Positions 63,139 to 64,000 of a DNA stretch of 64,000 nt are shown piece after piece. How positions within the stretch are numbered: the stretch's first letter is position 1; each line of letters begins with the position of its first letter. The position numbers and the translations under genes were made by a program. The stretch is taken from NCBI GenBank assembly GCA_028285035.1, contig JANQQF010000194.1, forward strand, positions 1 through 64,000. The letters are read 5' to 3'. The notes below the pieces were generated by a model, which was not told the DNA's origin, did no database searches, and was given only the letters and a program-made list of their open reading frames with translations. This stretch comes from Phycisphaerae bacterium (GTDB lineage Bacteria; Chloroflexota; Anaerolineae; 4572-78; J111).

Positions 63139-64000
63139 TTACCTCACAACAATTGGCAGGTAAAGGCAGGCTTCACCACAGAGGGTAAACATCCAGACTT
63201 CAAATTGGCCGTCACCAATGCCCTGACCTAAAAAATCAGAGTCACTGTGGAAGGCCACAACCGTACCATCGGCATTGAGGCTAGGGGTAACACTAGCTCT
63301 GGTTGTGCTGTCTGAACTACTCGTGACTCGGGTATAGGTCATCGTGGTGGTGTTGTAGAGCCAGATTTCGGTTTGATTTTCAGCAATACCTTGCCTAAAA
63401 AAATCAGAGTCGCTCTCAAAGACTACAATCGTACCGTCTTCGTTGATGTTGGGATCATCGCTTGTCCGATTGGTGCCATCTGAAGAGGGTGTGATCCGGG
63501 TATAGGTCATTGTAGTGGTATTGTAGAGCCAAACTTCGGTTTGGCCATCAGGAATACCTTGGCCCAAAAAATCAGAATCGCTTTCAAATACGACAATCTT
63601 ACCATCACCACTCAGGCTAGGGTCAACACTATCTCGATTGGAATGAGAGGCACTGGTAATCCGAGTGTAGGTCATCGTGGTGGTGTTGTAGAGCCAGATT
63701 TCAGTTATGCCAGAAGGACGGCCTTCTCCTAAAAAATCCGAGTTGCTCCTAAAAGCCACGATGGTGCCATCCGCACTGAGGCTGGGTATTCGACTACCTC
63801 TGAAGGGATGCGAGGCGCTAGTGATCCGGGTATAGGTCATTGTCTTTGTGTTGTATAACCAGATTTCGGTATGAGTCCCAATATTGCCCGTTCCAAAAAA
63901 ATCGGAGCCACTCTCAAAGGCAACGATTGTGCCGTCGGCATTGATGCTGGGGTCCTCGCTATCCCTCGTTGCCCCAGGTGAGGCACTGGTGATACGGGTA
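63139..64000 (-). CDS. repeat protein (TolB/PD40-like propeller), 5' end beyond window
   Basis: Partial: the frame is open to the right edge, because the minus-strand reading continues from 63840 to 64000 with TSASPGATRDSEDPSINADGT. About five repeats of 55-56 residues share DGTIVVFESDSDFLGQGI, QTEIWLYNTTTMTYTRIT and a variable Ser/Thr linker, like TolB-type beta-propeller blades. The DNA repeats are about 165-168 bases apart. The C-terminal CGEACLYLPIVVR resembles the tails of other Chloroflexota surface proteins. Secreted or surface-bound; ligand unknown. Confidence 0.82.
   Translation of the reverse strand, partial: TRITSASPGATRDSEDPSINADGTIVAFESGSDFFGTGNIGTHTEIWLYNTKTMTYTRITSASHPFRGSRIPSLSADGTIVAFRSNSDFLGEGRPSGITEIWLYNTTTMTYTRITSASHSNRDSVDPSLSGDGKIVVFESDSDFLGQGIPDGQTEVWLYNTTTMTYTRITPSSDGTNRTSDDPNINEDGTIVVFESDSDFFRQGIAENQTEIWLYNTTTMTYTRVTSSSDSTTRASVTPSLNADGTVVAFHSDSDFLGQGIGDGQFEVWMFTLCGEACLYLPIVVR

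Noticed and set aside
63139..63840. CRISPR-like spaced repeats of about 165 bases
   Set aside because: The repeats are in frame and encode propeller blades; spacing and repeat length are far too large for CRISPR.

Overview
The window is a roughly 64 kb stretch of a bacterial chromosome that most resembles a Chloroflexota genome, probably Anaerolineae-like. This is inferred from the style of MurJ, the secreted proteins with Pro/Thr/Glu-rich linkers, short YLPIV-type C-terminal tails at the right edge, many short AT-rich intergenic repeat modules, and a mix of housekeeping and signalling genes. No tRNA, rRNA, CRISPR array or transposase was found.

Layout. 0.1-6.4 kb (mostly minus strand): creatinase-like M24 hydrolase, HAD phosphatase, redoxin, RidA, MurJ and a lipoprotein alpha/beta hydrolase. 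6.8-11.5 kb (plus): pentapeptide-repeat protein, two small unknown proteins, endonuclease III, a lipoprotein and phosphoglycerate kinase. 11.6-16.5 kb is a nitrogen block: an ANTAR response regulator, an ammonium transporter behind two successive promoter-terminator units, an unknown 322-residue protein and glutamine synthetase. 16.6-20.1 kb: a structured RNA candidate, a VOC protein, the methylmalonyl-CoA mutase catalytic subunit and methylmalonyl-CoA epimerase. 20.2-23.4 kb: orphan ABC ATPase and AraC regulator, divergent from an NmrA-like reductase and a DUF1772 membrane protein. 23.6-25.8 kb: an SF1 helicase with an RRM-like N-terminus.

The most notable system is at 25.9-32.7 kb. A WGR/HEAT (ARM) protein and a winged-helix/SWIM zinc-finger protein overlap by 11 bases. 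They are followed by a 249-nt RNA-like element with a 25-nt a1/a2 inverted repeat and a long msd-type hairpin, then a reverse transcriptase with YADD and VTG motifs. This is the gene set I recall as the type XIII retron, an anti-phage defence class; the msr-msd RNA can be placed directly from the sequence.

Downstream come two sulfatases, a polar amino-acid ABC transporter (minus strand) and two membrane-associated unknowns. A signalling run at 41.9-53.4 kb holds three histidine kinases and a receiver-adenylate cyclase, interrupted by a class III aminotransferase and a DUF1330 protein. 53.5-58.2 kb is an AT-rich island. Two promoters there carry four tandem 11-bp TGTGACG-type repeats, a PHO-box-like arrangement. 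They drive a small unknown protein (with a pseudoknotted RNA candidate in its leader) and two paralogous GH76-like proteins without signal peptides. The right end has an SLC13 transporter, an S1C-type serine protease, a beta-helix protein remnant, a small LuxR-type regulator and a repeat protein that runs off the edge.
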